From NCBI RefSeq assembly GCF_016618195.1, contig NZ_CP067099.1, positions 2,790,001 to 2,854,000 on the forward strand: a stretch of 64,000 nucleotides of DNA, written 5' to 3'. The notes beneath the pieces are model-generated. The model ran no database searches, had not been told where the DNA came from, and worked only from the letters and a program-made list of their open reading frames with translations. Positions 39,813-49,100 of the stretch are shown in pieces. Within the stretch, counting starts at the first letter, position 1. The number at the start of each line of letters is the position of its first letter. The position numbers and the translations under genes were made by a program. The DNA comes from Providencia manganoxydans (GTDB lineage Bacteria; Pseudomonadota; Gammaproteobacteria; Enterobacterales; Enterobacteriaceae).

Positions 39813-39935
39813 GCTCAAAATCATTCGAAGTGCTGATGGGCAACAAGTGAGCCAATCGCTAAGAGCATACATAAGTAGATGATGAGAAGCGAATGAACGC
39901 AGTCAACAACACTGCGACTTGAACTATGACAAGTA
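39813..39935. repeat. ERIC-like element between fliP and fliQ
   Basis: About 123 bases whose centre, GAGCATACATAAGTAGATGA, closely follows the ERIC core GAGCTTACATAAGTAAGTGA, and whose ends (CTCAAAATCATTCGAAGTG and CTGCGACTTGAACTATGAC) match ERIC ends. ERICs are imperfect palindromes of about 127 bp spread through enterobacterial genomes. This copy lies inside the operon, in the transcribed gap, and ends just before the fliQ ribosome binding site. Confidence 0.75.
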
Positions 39936-39951
39936 TCAATGAGGAATAGTG

Positions 39952-40221
39952 ATGACACCTGAATCCATCATGGCAATGGGCACAGAAGCCATGAAAATTG
40001 CTTTAATGTTAGCCGCACCATTATTGCTGGCGGCTCTTGCTGCGGGGCTAATTATTAGCCTATTGCAAGCCGCAACACAGGTGAATGAAATGACCCTGTC
40101 ATTTATTCCCAAAATCCTCTCCGTGATTGCAGTGATCATTATTGCCGGTCCATGGATGCTCAATCTACTGCTTGATTACATGCGCGCGTTATTTAGTAAC
40201 CTGCCATTTATCATTGGCTAG
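39952..40221 (+). CDS. fliQ: Flagellar export gate protein FliQ
   Basis: An 89-residue, two-helix membrane protein of the export gate, the same length as E. coli FliQ and very similar (TPESIMAMGTEAMKIAL, LLQAATQVNEMTLSFIPK, IIAGPWMLNLLLDYMRALF). The ATG at 39952 has GAGGAA five bases upstream; a GTG one codon earlier is less likely. Confidence 0.96.
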   Translation: MTPESIMAMGTEAMKIALMLAAPLLLAALAAGLIISLLQAATQVNEMTLSFIPKILSVIAVIIIAGPWMLNLLLDYMRALFSNLPFIIG

Positions 40222-40223
40222 CC

Positions 40224-41006
40224 ATGTTAACCATTACCAGTGAAACGCTAACGCTTTGGTTAAGCCAAGGTTTCTATCCTTTTATTCGCCTATTAGCCCT
40301 ATTTGGCACCGCCCCCTTCTTCAATGAAAAACAATCTATTACCAAAGCACGTATCATCTTAGCTTTTTTTGTGATTTTAATTGTTTCGCCGCAACTGCCT
40401 ATCGTCAATATTCCTTTATTTTCAGCAATGGGGTTATGGGTGATTGTTCAGCAAATCGTGATTGGTATTGCTATCGGACTCACGATGCAGATGGCATTTG
40501 CCGCTGTACGTCATGCAGGTGAGGTAATTGGATTACAGATGGGACTTTCTTTTGCCACCTTTTTTGATCCAACTGGCGGCCCGAATATGCCCATTTTAGG
40601 ACGTATTCTAAATCTGATTATGTTACTACTATTTCTTTCCTTCGATGGCCATTTGTGGCTGATTTACATCGTGATCAATTCATTTGAACTGATCCCAATT
40701 CAAGTCTCTCCTCTTAATCGAGACGGTTTTTGGTCATTAGTCCAATTTGCCAATAGTATTTTTATCAATGGGTTAATGTTAGCACTACCTTTTATTACCT
40801 TGTTTTTAATCCTTAACTTAGCCCTTGGTATTCTGAATCGTATGACTCCACAACTCTCGGTGTTTGTCGTTGGCTTCCCTCTGACATTAACCATTGGTAT
40901 CAGTATGTTAGGGTTAATTATCTCGATCTTACCACGTTATAGTGAGCGTTTGATTCATCAAGCCTTTGAGCAGTTGTCACTGATGTTTGGGTTGTTTGTG
41001 GGTTAG
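40224..41006 (+). CDS. fliR: Flagellar export gate protein FliR
   Basis: A 260-residue inner-membrane protein, one copy per export gate. Multiple membrane helices, the conserved QMGLSFATFFDPTGGPNMPI region and length (E. coli 261) identify it. It starts two bases after fliQ. In Proteus-type clusters flgL follows next; here the CRISPR-Cas and siderophore insertion begins instead. Confidence 0.96.
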   Translation: MLTITSETLTLWLSQGFYPFIRLLALFGTAPFFNEKQSITKARIILAFFVILIVSPQLPIVNIPLFSAMGLWVIVQQIVIGIAIGLTMQMAFAAVRHAGEVIGLQMGLSFATFFDPTGGPNMPILGRILNLIMLLLFLSFDGHLWLIYIVINSFELIPIQVSPLNRDGFWSLVQFANSIFINGLMLALPFITLFLILNLALGILNRMTPQLSVFVVGFPLTLTIGISMLGLIISILPRYSERLIHQAFEQLSLMFGLFVG

Positions 41007-41258
41007 GTAAACTAGGTAGTACAGCAAAAGCTACCTATGCATTCATTTTATCTTTAAGTATCACTTCAGTAGTTCAAATAAAAATTCAATTTGTATATCT
41101 ATCCTTATAATGATGAGTAAAAATATTATCAGCAATATAATTGTTCCTTTATATAATCACATTTAAACAACACTAAAATAATCTGGCAATTATCCACAAA
41201 AAATTATGTATAGAGATAAAACACAGAAAATCTGTAATACTTTAATTAGAAATAACGT

Positions 41259-41938
41259 TTTAAACGCTGCCTATATGGCAGTAAATGCTTAATCAACAAT
41301 AAAATAACCTTTTCTAAGCTGCCTGTGCGACAGTGAATCCACCACAAGACCGTATCAGTATCAATATGTATTTCTAAGCTGCCTGTACGGCAGTGAACAC
41401 TCCGAGCGGTTGCCTTCCATGCACCAAAAATTTCTAAGCTGCCTGTACGGCAGTGAACGATTCTGGTATTAAATCTTGGTCAATGGCATTTTTCTAAGCT
41501 GCCTGTGCGGCAGTGAACAGAATGGTTTTGGGGTTTACCGCAATCGGGAATTTCTAAGCTGCCTGTGCGGCAGTGAACAATGGTTTTCAACGTCTGTTTG
41601 TGCGTGAACTTTTCTAAGCTGCCTGTGCGGCAGTGAACATTAATCCCAAAGTTGGATCAGGGCTTTTTGTTTTCTAAGCTGCCTGTGCGGCAGTGAACAT
41701 TGGCAAGCCGCAATTATCTGATGCACAAATTTTCTAAGCTGCCTGTGCGGCAGTGAACTGCCATATCAGCGCGAGCCATTGCGTGAGTTTTTTCTAAGCT
41801 GCCTGTGCGGCAGTGAACATTGTGAACGGCGTTTTAGCGGGTCGCCGCGTTTTCTAAGCTGCCTGTGCGGCAGTGAACCAGATTTACCACCAGAACTCGT
41901 TAATCAATTATTTCTAAGCTGCCTGTGCGGCAGTGAAC
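41259..41938 (-). CRISPR. Type I-F CRISPR array 1
   Basis: Eleven 28-bp repeats at exact 60-bp steps from 41311 to 41938 with 32-bp spacers, plus a decayed repeat at 41259-41286. Read as crRNA (minus strand) the repeat starts GTTCACTGCC and ends GGCAGCTTAGAAA, the I-F form with a five-base-pair hairpin. Most copies have the loop GCACA; the two at 41371 and 41431 have GTACA, and the one at 41311 is degenerate at both the loop-stem border and 5' end. Decay lies at the left and the leader at the right, so the newest spacers are next to the csy4 end. Confidence 0.98.
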
Positions 41939-42068
41939 TAGACTTTATCAAATAAAAAATAAGTTACAACAAGTCGTTAAGCGTATTTCTACAAAAATAC
42001 CTTCTTTTTCTCTACTTATTGTAACCCATTGTTTTAATATCAAATTTTAAAATAGCAAAAAAACAAGG
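41939..42068 (-). promoter_or_regulatory. Leader of CRISPR array 1
   Basis: An AT-rich, gene-free stretch between the first repeat and the csy4 stop. It shares with the array 2 leader a block near 42000-42035 (ACCTTCTTTTT..., then TTGTAACCCATTGTTTTAAT here), which is probably the recognition and promoter region for integration and transcription. Confidence 0.8.
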
Positions 42069-42710
42069 TCAAAAATGTGGAACTGTTGCTAATTTTATAT
42101 CGCCAGTAACTGCTTGACTTAATCCATAGCAATTAAACAAACCTGTTTGGGGCTTTTCGGCTGAAAGGCATTTAATAAACAGTGGAAACGGACGGTGCCC
42201 ACTTGCTTCATTCCGTGATTTAGTTTGCTGACTTTCAACCCATAAAAACGGCAAACGGCTCTGTGCTTTCGGCTGTTTCTCCTTCAGCTGTGCCAAGCAA
42301 GCCTCAACCGACAAACCGGATTTAGTTGCATATAGTCGCGCCTTTTTTTGCATATCCAACTGGATCCGTTTTTCACCCTTTACATGCTGGCGTACATAGC
42401 TAACCGCTGTAGCGTATTCAGGCACCAGTTGAATTGATTTGATATGCACATAATCAGATAACCTCTCCAACCAACGGCTTATGTTTAACTGAACCAGTGC
42501 CTGTTCAGTTTTTGCCAATAAACGCATTTTTTTACCTAATCGAAAACCAACGCTACCATATTCAGGAAATGCAATCGCAACTGCGCTATCTCCTGCGGCT
42601 GATTTGTTGTCAACAAGGGCAATATGCGTTTGCTGATAAACTTTTTGCCATAAAAAATCTAACGGTATGGTTGGATCAGGTAATAAAGTTATCTCCTGAT
42701 AATAGTTCAT
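42069..42710 (-). CDS. cas6f: crRNA endonuclease Csy4 (Cas6f)
   Basis: A 213-residue RNase that cuts the I-F repeat hairpin and stays bound to the 3' end of the crRNA. The protein opens YYQEITLLPDPTIPL and has a histidine at residue 29 (QQTHIAL), the place of the catalytic His29 of Pseudomonas Csy4. The C-terminal part ends with FNCYGLSQAV, matching FTCYGLSKG there. It is the last gene of the csy operon, eight bases after csy3, and is followed by the leader of array 1. Confidence 0.95.
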   Translation of the reverse strand: MNYYQEITLLPDPTIPLDFLWQKVYQQTHIALVDNKSAAGDSAVAIAFPEYGSVGFRLGKKMRLLAKTEQALVQLNISRWLERLSDYVHIKSIQLVPEYATAVSYVRQHVKGEKRIQLDMQKKARLYATKSGLSVEACLAQLKEKQPKAQSRLPFLWVESQQTKSRNEASGHRPFPLFIKCLSAEKPQTGLFNCYGLSQAVTGDIKLATVPHF

Positions 42711-42718
42711 AGCTCACC

Positions 42719-43744
42719 TTATTTGTCGCTTTCACCAAATACACCACCACGAACCAACACCGCCATCACATAGTGTTCATCCTCAACACGCGCTAATTTT
42801 TCACCTCTAGCCCATTTGTCAAAGTGAGTATAAAAATCTTGCTTAGCACCAGGGGTGCGATAAGCCGTACCAAGGTTAGTCACTGCACCATAAGGCTCGA
42901 TTGCAATTGCGCCAGCGCTATTAACCTCATCATCATAAGCAGGATACCATGTATCAATAGAGCGTAGCGCGTTGCCCACTTTTTGTGAGTGCATCGCCGC
43001 ATGACCATTGACATGATAAAGGATCTTGCTTTTATTGCCTTTCCCCTTATCCATCACCAACTCTTCACTTGGATAAACTTCTTGTGCTTTTCCTAGTTGT
43101 GCATAAGTGGTAATTTCAAGCAATAATGCACCTTCACTATTTGCCAAGGCCGAAGCAATTTTATTTCCTAATTCTGTAACTTGCTTGTCTTGCTTATCAA
43201 AACTACGAATGCTGTATTGCGTTGCATCAAATGTCCATTGCTGCTCTTGCCCTGAGTTTAATATATTGACTTCAACTTCAATTTTTTCGGCTCCAACTCG
43301 GTTGCGCCATAAAAAACGCGCATTAGCAATATTATGCGCATAGCGACGACCTAACTCACGAAAGCCTTCTTTTTCAATATACTCTTTAGCTGCTTTGGTG
43401 TAGCTTTCTTTGAATAGTGCATTGTTACAAGCAGAAGGTGATTCAACGCCCCCCAAAACTTTAAGGGTGAATTGATGCTTTAATGTATCTTGTTCGGTAC
43501 CTAATGCACATGCATCAACGGTTTGTAAATTGGCTTTTTCAACTTCTGCATTTAGTTTTAACGGGTCGTTTTTAACCGCGCCTTTTAACCTATTTGAAAT
43601 GGTTCCGCGAACCGATTTTTCTTGAAGAGCCAAAGGGGTAAATTGGCTTTTATTATCCCAGCTAGTGCCATAAAAATAACCATCAGATGGAACCAATTTT
43701 TTTTCAAAGGCCAATACTGAGGCTACATCGTTATTCTTCGCCAT
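42719..43744 (-). CDS. csy3: Csy complex backbone protein Csy3 (Cas7f)
   Basis: A 341-residue protein, six copies of which form the crRNA-bound backbone of the I-F Cascade. The start VASVLAFEKKLVPSDGYFYG and segments ARFLWRNRVGAEKIEV and GNALRSIDTWYP are typical of Csy3. It is two bases from csy2. Confidence 0.96.
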   Translation of the reverse strand: MAKNNDVASVLAFEKKLVPSDGYFYGTSWDNKSQFTPLALQEKSVRGTISNRLKGAVKNDPLKLNAEVEKANLQTVDACALGTEQDTLKHQFTLKVLGGVESPSACNNALFKESYTKAAKEYIEKEGFRELGRRYAHNIANARFLWRNRVGAEKIEVEVNILNSGQEQQWTFDATQYSIRSFDKQDKQVTELGNKIASALANSEGALLLEITTYAQLGKAQEVYPSEELVMDKGKGNKSKILYHVNGHAAMHSQKVGNALRSIDTWYPAYDDEVNSAGAIAIEPYGAVTNLGTAYRTPGAKQDFYTHFDKWARGEKLARVEDEHYVMAVLVRGGVFGESDK

Positions 43745-43746
43745 TT

Positions 43747-44679
43747 TTACTCTCCGCTTGTAAAATGTTTAGGTTGAACTTGTTCGCATAAATAGAGATT
43801 ATTTTCAAAATCCTGTGCATAACACCAAAGTATTTCATCAGGACATTCGGCTTTATTGACCATTAAAAATTGCCCTAATGTGATCATACTTTCTGCAAAT
43901 CGATGGGAACATTCAGGGTCGCGTTGATTTTTTGCTTTTCCTAATGGAGATATGCCTTGAAACCCTGTTGCTATAGGGACAATCCAGCCCGATGTTTTGC
44001 GTTGCATTTTCCATTCAAATGGTTTCTTTTTAGACTCATCACTGTTTTCTATTTCAACACACTGGTTATTTACGGTGACATAATCTAATAGTGCATCCAT
44101 GGCATCTTGCCCTTCTTGCATCGCCTCCATCATTAAGTCGCGGCGTTCAATTAAGGCATAACCGGGCATTAAGCTATTAAATAATTTGATTTTTTCAGCA
44201 TTATTGTACCCATCAGGTAAAATATACCGTTGTGGCATCTCAACCGACAAAATATCGCCACCAGCCAGTTTCATGGTTGGGATCAGCTCATGGATTTTAT
44301 TTAATACTGCGGTATTGATTGGGGAGTCTTCGTTATCTTCATATTTAATTAATAATGACACATCCAAATGGCACCTTGCTTCTTCAATAAAAGCTGAGCG
44401 ATTACCGTCTTTATCAAGAGGGTTACCTGTACCAATAATTGAATTCACAAAATCACCAGGACCCCGGTAAGTTTGCAAATTACATTCATGGCTGATCACC
44501 GCCAGAGCATCAAATTGAACATCTAATTCATAATCATTATTAAGCTTACGTTCTAAAGCATGCATAAAGCCAAGCCATGCGGTCATCGCAGGGAAACCAA
44601 TTGTCAACGGGCTAGATAAGGCATTGGCATTAAGGACTTTAAGATGCGGTAGTTTAATAAGATAGATAGGCTCACTCAT
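43747..44679 (-). CDS. csy2: Csy complex protein Csy2 (Cas5f)
   Basis: A 310-residue subunit that, with Csy1, holds the 5' handle of the crRNA. The start IYLIKLPHLKVLNANALSSP and TIGFPAMTAWLGFMHALERK are typical of the family. Its start overlaps the csy1 stop by four bases. Confidence 0.95.
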   Translation of the reverse strand: MSEPIYLIKLPHLKVLNANALSSPLTIGFPAMTAWLGFMHALERKLNNDYELDVQFDALAVISHECNLQTYRGPGDFVNSIIGTGNPLDKDGNRSAFIEEARCHLDVSLLIKYEDNEDSPINTAVLNKIHELIPTMKLAGGDILSVEMPQRYILPDGYNNAEKIKLFNSLMPGYALIERRDLMMEAMQEGQDAMDALLDYVTVNNQCVEIENSDESKKKPFEWKMQRKTSGWIVPIATGFQGISPLGKAKNQRDPECSHRFAESMITLGQFLMVNKAECPDEILWCYAQDFENNLYLCEQVQPKHFTSGE

Positions 44680-45947
44680 CTTAATAATTCCTTATTTTTA
44701 GCCACAATCTCAGCGATGGCATTAAACTCATCATTACCAAATGACAGTGCCTTTTTACCATTGACCTTGTTATAGCCCGCAATAAATTGGCGAGTTATTT
44801 CCGCAATTAACACCAACAGCCAATCATCCAAATCATCACGCTGCTGCTGCATGTTTGGAAATAGCCATGTTTGTTGGTATTTAGCAAGTTTGGTCGGTAA
44901 AACGACATCTTCTTGTTCATATGCACGGCGGATTTTCCACATCATGATAATTATGTGATCCACATATTCTTGAATTCGATTATCACGGTATTCAGAAAAA
45001 CGACTACCTCGCTTATCTTTTGGTAATGTAATTAACCCATGAAAAGCTTCAAAAGCCTCTTTTATATGCCAAGGGTTAATACAATCTGCAAAGAAATTTT
45101 TTGAGGGTAGTCGTGTTTCCCGTATATTTATCACGGGAGGAAGAGAAGGTAATAAATGTGCCTTACCTGCGTTTTGGTTATTTAGAACCGAAATATTTTG
45201 TGGCTTAGTTCCCCCAAAACCAATGGTGGTAATACCATAAATTTCTTTAAAACCCATTTCGCTATATTCACCTTTGCGTTTTAAGTCACGCAATGCTTTG
45301 GTTTGTTCGGAAAAGCGAATATTGTCGATACGTCGACGCATTTCAAACACTATCCCTGAAGGGGTTAATACTGAAAGCAAATGGTAGTCTTCATGATCAG
45401 TCCATACGGGAAAATAGACTTGTTTTATTTTTGAGCTAGTCACCGCGGTTTCATCCGTCGCAGCCATAGCCAGAAAGCCTTCCCGTAATTCTTGATAGCT
45501 CCCCGTATTTATCGTCAATAATGATTTTGCGAGGGGAGTTTCTGCTTCAATGTGAGATAACAGTGTTTTGTGATCTTGCATTTGTAAAGTCAAAAACTTA
45601 TAGACATCTAATGCCGCGGCATTGCCTAATGCATCAGCTTCAACAGTCACATTTCCTGATCGTAAAAAACCATCATTTGCATATTGACTATGTGCAATAG
45701 TTGCACTGACTGAACCATTTTTATTTTTACGGGCGCTAGGGTGGCTAAATGTACAAGGGTGAGTCGAAATAGATATTTGTCCTGCGCGTTTAGCCGCACT
45801 TGGTAGCCACTCATTTAATGAAAAAGTTTTTTCACACTCTTGCTGTAACTGGCTAACTTCATGTTCATTCATTGAAGCTTTTAAATTCTTTTTAAGCCAG
45901 CCCTCTTTGCGCTCGGCAAAGAAAGCGTCTATTGCTGGATCAAGCAT
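44676..45947 (-). CDS. csy1: Csy complex large subunit Csy1 (Cas8f)
   Basis: A 423-residue subunit that reads the CC PAM and contacts the 5' handle of the crRNA. Family features include the N-terminal helical region, HPCTFSHPSARKN, and GGTKPQNISVLNNQNAGKAH followed by LLPSLPP. It begins the effector operon csy1-csy2-csy3-csy4. A 231-bp gap separates it from cas2-3 and contains its own promoter and an opposing mini-array, so effector genes can be controlled apart from cas1 and cas2-3. Confidence 0.95.
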   Translation of the reverse strand: MLDPAIDAFFAERKEGWLKKNLKASMNEHEVSQLQQECEKTFSLNEWLPSAAKRAGQISISTHPCTFSHPSARKNKNGSVSATIAHSQYANDGFLRSGNVTVEADALGNAAALDVYKFLTLQMQDHKTLLSHIEAETPLAKSLLTINTGSYQELREGFLAMAATDETAVTSSKIKQVYFPVWTDHEDYHLLSVLTPSGIVFEMRRRIDNIRFSEQTKALRDLKRKGEYSEMGFKEIYGITTIGFGGTKPQNISVLNNQNAGKAHLLPSLPPVINIRETRLPSKNFFADCINPWHIKEAFEAFHGLITLPKDKRGSRFSEYRDNRIQEYVDHIIIMMWKIRRAYEQEDVVLPTKLAKYQQTWLFPNMQQQRDDLDDWLLVLIAEITRQFIAGYNKVNGKKALSFGNDEFNAIAEIVAKNKELLR

Positions 45948-46009
45948 ATTTAGAGGTCCTTGTGACTTAAGTTAAATACCAATCTAGCCGACAACACAAA
46001 AACGATCAA

Positions 46010-46031
46010 CCATTATACTCTAAAAAGATAG
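46010..46031 (-). promoter_or_regulatory. csy1 promoter -10 element and overlapping self-target site
   Basis: On the minus strand a perfect TATAAT (46017-46012) lies 65 bases before the csy1 start, with no strong -35 hexamer. On the plus strand the same bases read CC then ATTATACTCTAAAA (46010-46025). CC is the type I-F PAM and the following 14 bases equal the first 14 bases of the mini-array guide at 46112 except at positions 6 and 12. Binding of a Csy complex here would cover the -10 element. Confidence 0.7.
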
Positions 46032-46083
46032 ATTTAATTTATACTAGGGATGATGACGACTATGTACCAACTTGATAAACTTC

Positions 46084-46183
46084 CCAAACTACCGCATAGG
46101 TAGCTTAGAAAATTATTCTCTAGAATCTAAAACCATGTTCACTGCCGTATAGGCAGCAGATAACTGGCCTAGTGCCAGTTATC
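46084..46183 (+). ncRNA. Degenerate I-F mini-array, candidate cas-regulating guide RNA
   Basis: Two repeat-like units lie on the plus strand, opposite to the cas genes. Unit A (46084-46111) keeps CTACC-GCATA-GGTAG plus the complete handle CTTAGAAA; compared with the array repeat both strands of the stem changed together (G-C to A-T), so pairing is kept. Unit B (46137-46164) has an intact 5' half and hairpin, GTTCACTGCCGTATAGGCAG, but no handle. Between them is a 25-nt guide, shorter than the 32-nt array spacers. A ten-base-pair hairpin (46159-46183) followed by TTTCT could end the transcript. The guide matches the csy1 promoter beside a CC PAM. A possible -10 (TATACT, 46040) precedes it, without a clear -35. 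Confidence 0.7.
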
Positions 46184-49100
46184 TTTCTACTTCGTAAATC
46201 CCCATCTGGTCATCATATTGATAATTATGGTTATCATTATCACGCTTCAAAAAGCTAACCTCACCGTATAGCCGTGAAATCGACGTGAGTTGCCCCTCAT
46301 CTTGACTATGTTGATAAATTGATTGCTGATAATCCCTCACTAGCCATAATCTTTCTTTCAACGATTTAGGAAAATCAACGTACTGAACACCTGACACACT
46401 ATCTTTCGTGACCCATCCGCTAACTCGGTCATACTCCCAAAATTCAGGTTTTCCTCTATTTGAAATCACTAATGAAAGCCGAATCGATAATGAGTTTTTA
46501 CGAAAAGGTGCTAATTGCACGGGTATCGCCGTCATCCACCAGCAACCGTGGGTATAGCCCCATAAATGAGATGCCGTATTAACTCGAACCATAGCAGATG
46601 AATTTGCGCGTGAACGCCTTCTTTGATGTGTTTTGACTGTTTTTCCAACTTGCTCAGTTGGAAAAAGGCAGTTGGTTTTCAACGTATAACTAATCGATGC
46701 ATGCTCTAAACTGGCGAAATTACAACTTTTAGTGCCCTCAACATTGGTTGGTTTTTTTATTCGAGGCAGTGAATTAATTGATTTTCTTAACTGTTGCTCA
46801 TCAACCAGTTCACTTAAATTATGCGTTTTGAGTTTTATCGCACTATTTTCATAACCTGGACGAACAAAAACATATTTCTCCTTACCTTGAAAACCTTTCC
46901 AATTATATTGCAATAATGACACATTCGGCTGTTCGACCTCGCCTTCGCGATGGCGACGTACCCGCCCTGATACCTGAATGATAGAACGATATGACGACGG
47001 TTCGACAACCGCCCAATCAAAGTCATGATCGCGTCCTACTTCCTCAACAGGTGTAGCAACAAGAATAAAGATCAAGTTCTTAGCCTTGCCTTGAGTTTCA
47101 GTTAAATGCTGACGAATAATAGGATCGGCAAGTGCGATAGGTTGTTCACCCATTTTTTCTTTACGTTTAAGCACCTTATCTAAATGCTGTTCTTGTTCAT
47201 GACGCAGTAATAACACCTGCCGACTGTGATACGCCATTGTGCGAATTTCAATATTTTCAGGCCATTCACATTCAAGTAAAAAACGTGTCAATTCAACACA
47301 AGGGCTGATATTGGCTACTCGTACCACACCAAATGAAAGTTGAATACCCGTTTGCTGATCAACAAAATGATGATGTTCATGTTGCGTTAAAATGGCTGCT
47401 TGAATATGCTCAAAAAAGCGCTTCTGACTATTTTTCCCTTGCTCAATCGGCATCGGTACAATTAACGCTTTACGGCGAGCAGGTAGTGACTGTAAAACCT
47501 CAGCACGTTTATCAACAAATTGATCGTGATATTGCTGATATAAGTACACTGAATTCACATCATTTGCCGTGATGGTCGCAATTTGTGTTGTCGCTTGGCA
47601 CTGATCTTTCGCTGAATTATATTTACCTTCGTCCATCCATATGCAACCAATTTGTAATGGCTGTTGTCGGCTTTTAGCATGAATATACCAGCCTGATTGA
47701 TAAGCATGAAAATAGGCTAAAGCAGTATCAGGAGGGATGGTTGCCGAAGAGATCATCACCTTTCTCCCAAGCAGGCCAGCGAAGTGGATCAAACGGCCGA
47801 TAGCAATAAGATCATCATCGCTAAAATCATCCACTTCATCAATGACAAGGTCAGATGACATTAAACGTAAACTTGGCAAAATATAACGGCCACCACGAGT
47901 GGTTTCTGTCGCGCCCATAATATGGTCAATAGTACAAGCCAAAACAGGCGCATAGAGCAACGCTCTATCTTTTGCTTTGGTTAATACAGTTGATAATGCT
48001 TCTTCAGGGAGAGCGCCTTGCCACTTATCCTCTTGCCATAAGAGCACTTCTTCGTCGTCATCAAATAATGTTTCCTGTGATTCAGAGCCTATATCTTGTG
48101 GCTTAGTTTTATTTTCAGCATTATCATCATCTTTCGCGCTGTTATCAGCATCAGCTGCATGATGATGTAATTGAGTGACAGCTTTAGAACCGACTAATAC
48201 AGCCAGTTCATCTTCCTCTAGCCCAATACTGTCTTTGTATTCATCACCTGTTTGTAATGTGAGTGTTCGCAACCCCAATGCGAGTATAAAACGTAAGCTT
48301 TGCTTATCTTCTGATAATGCTTGCATAACTTTTGCATTTGCTCGCGTTTTACCACAACCTGTGCTGGCCATATTGACAATAAAATAGCCTTTTATATCGT
48401 CTTGTTGTTCACGGTATTTATGAATTGTGCTAACGACATCTTCTTGCCAGCTAAATGGCCCGGTGCTGTTTTTTTGATGAGTTAATTTTTTAACCTCGCC
48501 CGCTGTAGGTGGCTCCCCTTCAAAAAAAGGTAATTGTTCCGCCACATCGCGAGCAATTTCAGCAACCTTAACGAGGTGCTCATCCAGTTTTTGTTTAAAT
48601 TGCATACCTTTATTGAGTGGATTCTCTTTTACATAATGAGTATTCGCATAAAGGGGAATATCGCTTTTCCACTGTGGGTCATTTTCTTTTGAAGAGTAAT
48701 TATGATCCCCTAACATGAGACAAAGGCGTGCATAATGGGCAATGATTTTCCAGCTACCATCAGCCATAGCTTGTTGAAATAGAGGCAATTGCTGTTTTAA
48801 GTGGATCGCAGCTTGTTTAATCGCTTGAGTCCATATTGGTGACGTACTTAATAAGCCATTTGGAAATTCAAAACACATGCCTAGCCGCTGGTTAAATTCC
48901 TGCTCATGATATTTATTTTCATAACCCCAATACTGTTCAATGAATGTCATCATATCTGCCAGTGTATTAGCTTCTTTATGGCCTATTTGGCTTAACAGTA
49001 GACGGTCACCATTTTTAGCATCACCCTGTTGCTGTTTAACATCTAAAAAAGGCAGTCTATGATGGGATAAAATTAGCCACGTTAATAATGATGCGGCATC

